Origin: a bacterium
Lineage (GTDB): Bacteria; Pseudomonadota; Gammaproteobacteria; Pseudomonadales; Moraxellaceae
Direction of reading: 5' to 3'
DNA: 64,000 nt
Assembly: GCA_029945725.1 (NCBI GenBank)
Contig: JAQSDB010000001.1
Coordinates: forward strand, 1-64,000
The notes beneath the pieces were generated by a model. The model searched no databases. It worked only from the letters and a program-made list of their open reading frames with translations, and was not told the DNA's origin. A program made the translations under genes and the position numbers. This document shows, in pieces, positions 61,890-64,000 of this stretch (positions within the stretch are counted from its first letter, which is position 1; the number at the start of each line of letters is the position of its first letter).

Positions 61890-62981
61890 TTATCGGGTCT
61901 TGCTGATGCGGACGACGGCACTCATGCCGGGGCGCAATACATATTCCTTGTGCTGGCCGGGCTCAATGTGCACGCGCACCGGAATGCGCTGCACGATCTT
62001 GGTGAAATTGCCGGTGGCATTGTCAGGCGGCAGCAGCGTGAATTTCGAGCCGGTGGCGGGGGAGAGGGACTCCACCTTGCCTGACCATTCCACACCGGGA
62101 TAGGAATCCAGTGTCACCTCTACGGCATTGCCGGCCTGAATGTCGCGCACCTGGGTTTCCTTGAGGTTGGCGACGACCCAGACATCATTTAACGGCACCA
62201 GATTCATCATCGGCTGACCGACCTGCATGAGCTGGCCCACTTCCACGGTTTTCTGGCTCACCATGCCATCGGCGGCGGCAATGATCCGGGTGTCGGCCAG
62301 TTGATGCGCGGCGATATCACGTGCTGCCCGCACCGACTCAAGACGTGCATCGGCACCGCGCAAGGCACCGGCGGCAGCGGAGACCTGTTGCGTTGCTGCA
62401 CTGGCGGATTCGCGTGCCGCCTGCAGGCGGGCCCGGGCAGACAGCATCGCGGCATTGGCGGTTTCGTATTGCTGCGGGCTGATGATTTTTTTCTCGACCA
62501 GTGTGCGCAGGCGGTCAGCATCCGCGCTGGCCCGGTTGTAGTCGGCTTCGGCCTGGGCAATATTCGAGCGCGCCGCTTCGGCCTGGGCCGAGGCGGCGCC
62601 GAGCTGGGCCACGGCCTGGCCGGCCTGGGCGCCGCGGCCGGAATTGGAAACGGCCTGGGCCAGGTCGGCTTCCGCCTGGATCAGGCGCGCGCGATAGTCG
62701 CGGTCATCCATGATGGCCAGTACGGAGCCGGCTTTTACCATCTGGTTTTCAGTGACGTTGATGGTGGTGATAAAGCCGCCGATTTTCGGTGACACCGGAA
62801 TGATGTGGCCATCCACCTGGGCGTTGTCGGTCTCCACGTAATGCGCAGAAAACCACCAGGCGTGGCCCATGTAGGCGATGACGGCCACTGCGGCGACTGC
62901 CATGACCAGATGTTTGCGTTTATTGCTGCCTGTGACGGGAAGGGCCGTGCTGGTATCGGATAACGGCGTCTGTGCGTTCAT
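61890..62981 (-). CDS. Membrane fusion protein, EmrA/HlyD family
   Basis: A 363-residue periplasmic adaptor with one N-terminal transmembrane helix (HLVMAVAAVAVIAYMGHAWWF). It has a biotin-lipoyl-like half motif (YVETDNAQVDGHIIPVSPKIGGFITTINVTENQMVKAGSVLAIMDDRDY), a long Ala-rich coiled coil (about residues 80-210), the second lipoyl half and a beta-barrel domain. It overlaps the tetR-type gene by 4 bases and precedes emrB-like by 17, forming a regulated efflux operon. Confidence 0.93.
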   Translation of the reverse strand: MNAQTPLSDTSTALPVTGSNKRKHLVMAVAAVAVIAYMGHAWWFSAHYVETDNAQVDGHIIPVSPKIGGFITTINVTENQMVKAGSVLAIMDDRDYRARLIQAEADLAQAVSNSGRGAQAGQAVAQLGAASAQAEAARSNIAQAEADYNRASADADRLRTLVEKKIISPQQYETANAAMLSARARLQAARESASAATQQVSAAAGALRGADARLESVRAARDIAAHQLADTRIIAAADGMVSQKTVEVGQLMQVGQPMMNLVPLNDVWVVANLKETQVRDIQAGNAVEVTLDSYPGVEWSGKVESLSPATGSKFTLLPPDNATGNFTKIVQRIPVRVHIEPGQHKEYVLRPGMSAVVRISKTR

Positions 62982-63676
62982 GGTTGTTTACCTGCGATCG
63001 GCTGCAGTCCTTGCAGAAGAATATTGAAATGAAAATCAAGGTAGGCCGGGAAATCCAGGGGCGTGTCGTCCTGGCTGGCCAGTGAGTGCTGCCACATCAC
63101 GGCAAATAAAACCGGTGCCGTCATTTCCCTGACGACAAGATCAAGGGGGGCACGGCGCAATTCACCGGCTTCCATGCAGCGATGCAGCACCGTCGCGAAC
63201 ATGGCGCGCGTGCGCTTCACCACTTCTTCCATGTAAAAACGGGCAACCTCGGGAAAGTTGGCGGCTTCGGCCACCATCAGTTTGCACAGGCCACCGATGA
63301 GGGGGTCGGTCACCACTGCCGCCCAACCCTCATAGACTTCACGCAACAGGTCGATGGGGCGGCCCTGAAAATCGGCGATGCGCTGCTCTCCGCTTTGAAT
63401 GTGCGGCACCATGCTTTCCTGCACGGTGCTGCGGAAGAGGTCTTCCTTGTTGCTGAAGTAGAGATAGAGCGTGCCTTTGGAGACGCCAGCGCGCGCGCCG
63501 ACCTCTTCCAGCCGGGTGGCGGCAAAGCCGCGTTCGACAAAGGTCTGCATGGCGGCACGCAGGATTTCCTCGGGGCGAGCCTCCTTGCGGCGCTGCCAGC
63601 GCGGGGATGCCGGTTGCGGCAGGGCGGGTTTGCGGCGCAAGGCCGGGGCGCTCTTTGGCATGGTGTCTTTCATCAT
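62978..63676 (-). CDS. TetR/AcrR family repressor of the efflux operon
   Basis: A 232-residue regulator. The N-terminal helix-turn-helix spans about residues 35-80 (EILRAAMQTFVERGFAATRLEEVGARAGVSKGTLYLYFSNKEDLFRSTVQ), followed by a helical ligand domain. It is the first gene of the emrA-emrB operon and probably represses it through the palindrome at 63688-63707, 12 bases before its start. The start is ATG at 63676 or the next ATG codon. Confidence 0.92.
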   Translation of the reverse strand: MMKDTMPKSAPALRRKPALPQPASPRWQRRKEARPEEILRAAMQTFVERGFAATRLEEVGARAGVSKGTLYLYFSNKEDLFRSTVQESMVPHIQSGEQRIADFQGRPIDLLREVYEGWAAVVTDPLIGGLCKLMVAEAANFPEVARFYMEEVVKRTRAMFATVLHRCMEAGELRRAPLDLVVREMTAPVLFAVMWQHSLASQDDTPLDFPAYLDFHFNILLQGLQPIAGKQP

Positions 63677-63687
63677 GTCCGTTTAAT

Positions 63688-63707
63688 AACTTACGAGTCA
63701 GTAAGTT
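63688..63707. promoter_or_regulatory. TetR-type operator
   Basis: AACTTAC and GTAAGTT form a perfect 7-bp inverted repeat around GAGTCA. Its position just before the tetR-emrA-emrB start codon fits autoregulation. Confidence 0.65.
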
Positions 63708-63792
63708 TTAAGGCCGGGAACGGCCCGGGTCAAGCCAGACGCTTGCTGGGTCGACGGGCGGGGATTCTGTCCGGTCAGCAGGGTGGCGGGGT

Positions 63793-64000
63793 TTACTGGC
63801 TTAGGCGGTCGAACTCGACGGGGTCATGGGCGCAGAACAGCGTGACTTCGCTGCTGTGCTCAAGGGCGAGCGTGCGCAGGCGATCCCGGTTACGCAGGCG
63901 GGCAGTCCTGTCGGTTTGTACCAGTTGTTCAAAGAGACGCATGCCGACGGGCATGTGCGGCTCTGCTTCCATCTGGCCGTGGAAGAAGTAGGCATCCCCG
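63793..64000 (-). CDS. MBL-fold hydrolase, C-terminal part (cut by the window edge)
   Basis: The reverse strand is open from the right edge to a TAA at 63793-63795 and encodes 68 residues: GDAYFFHGQME, a helical middle, and LFCAHDPVEFDRLSQ. The CAHDP segment and preceding HGQ are typical of the C-terminal part of metallo-beta-lactamase-fold hydrolases, where the His binds the second metal. The start and the HxHxDH motif lie beyond the window, so the product subtype cannot be told. Confidence 0.7.
   Translation of the reverse strand, partial: GDAYFFHGQMEAEPHMPVGMRLFEQLVQTDRTARLRNRDRLRTLALEHSSEVTLFCAHDPVEFDRLSQ

Overview
The window is a densely packed stretch of chromosome, roughly 55-60% G+C by eye, from a gammaproteobacterium. 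The order is not certain. The evidence is a HolD-like/rimI/prfC neighbourhood, an ampD-ampE pair, a FabY-type 634-residue ketoacyl synthase, fxsA directly before groES-groEL, olsB-olsA, and a RetS/LadS-like hybrid kinase, as in pseudomonad-like and Nevskiales/Alcanivorax-like bacteria. No rRNA, tRNA, prophage, insertion sequence or CRISPR array was recognised.

Layout. 1-2.6 kb: a terminator, a DUF4124-like secreted protein, two small hypothetical proteins, glyoxalase I, and nadC on the reverse strand. 2.7-7.6 kb: a DUF1631 protein, then ampD, an ampE-like gene and a BtuF-like binding protein in overlapping order. 7.7-12.3 kb: aceE-aceF, with a candidate promoter and a palindrome at the presumed start of transcription, then a small lipoprotein. 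12.4-16.4 kb, reverse strand: a cobalamin adenosyltransferase, a BtuB-type receptor behind a cobalamin riboswitch, panE and a response regulator with a degenerate GGDEF domain. 17.4-21.7 kb, reverse strand: ampG joined by overlaps to an ABC exporter, then an alkyltransferase-like protein. 21.9-25.3 kb: glutathione-dependent formaldehyde oxidation (frmA, fghA), a HugZ-like protein and fxsA. 25.3-27.8 kb: groES-groEL behind a sigma-32-type promoter and a CIRCE-like operator, with a related intergenic element on each side of groEL.

27.9-35.7 kb: an ATP-grasp enzyme, a cytosolic neutral ceramidase-like protein, a short-chain dehydrogenase with a perfect 15-bp dyad just before its ribosome site, a rhombosortase-like protease, leuA, a HolD-like protein and rimI. 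35.7-44.7 kb: prfC, tatD, small membrane and periplasmic proteins, then lipid genes (fabY, fadD, a thiolase). 45-50.4 kb: a polysaccharide export cassette (outer-membrane barrel, Wza-like, Wzc-like kinase, CpsB-like phosphatase, membrane-anchored helical protein) with no glycosyltransferase, flippase or polymerase beside it. 50.4-58.3 kb: a YchJ-like protein, an Ala/Pro/Glu repeat lipoprotein, a GGNEF diguanylate-cyclase-like protein, a large hybrid histidine kinase and ppc. 58.5-60.3 kb: olsB-olsA behind a four-repeat Pho-box-like array, which predicts ornithine lipid synthesis under phosphate starvation. 60.3-63.7 kb: a TetR-EmrA-EmrB efflux operon with a TetR-type palindrome. The right edge cuts a metallo-beta-lactamase-fold hydrolase.

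Functional links. AmpD, the AmpE-like protein and AmpG serve peptidoglycan recycling. The BtuF-like protein, BtuB and the adenosyltransferase serve cobalamin uptake and activation. FrmA and FghA detoxify formaldehyde. The strongest leads are regulatory: the Pho array at olsBA, the dual heat-shock control of groES, the repeated element around groEL, and several unassigned palindromes at promoters.
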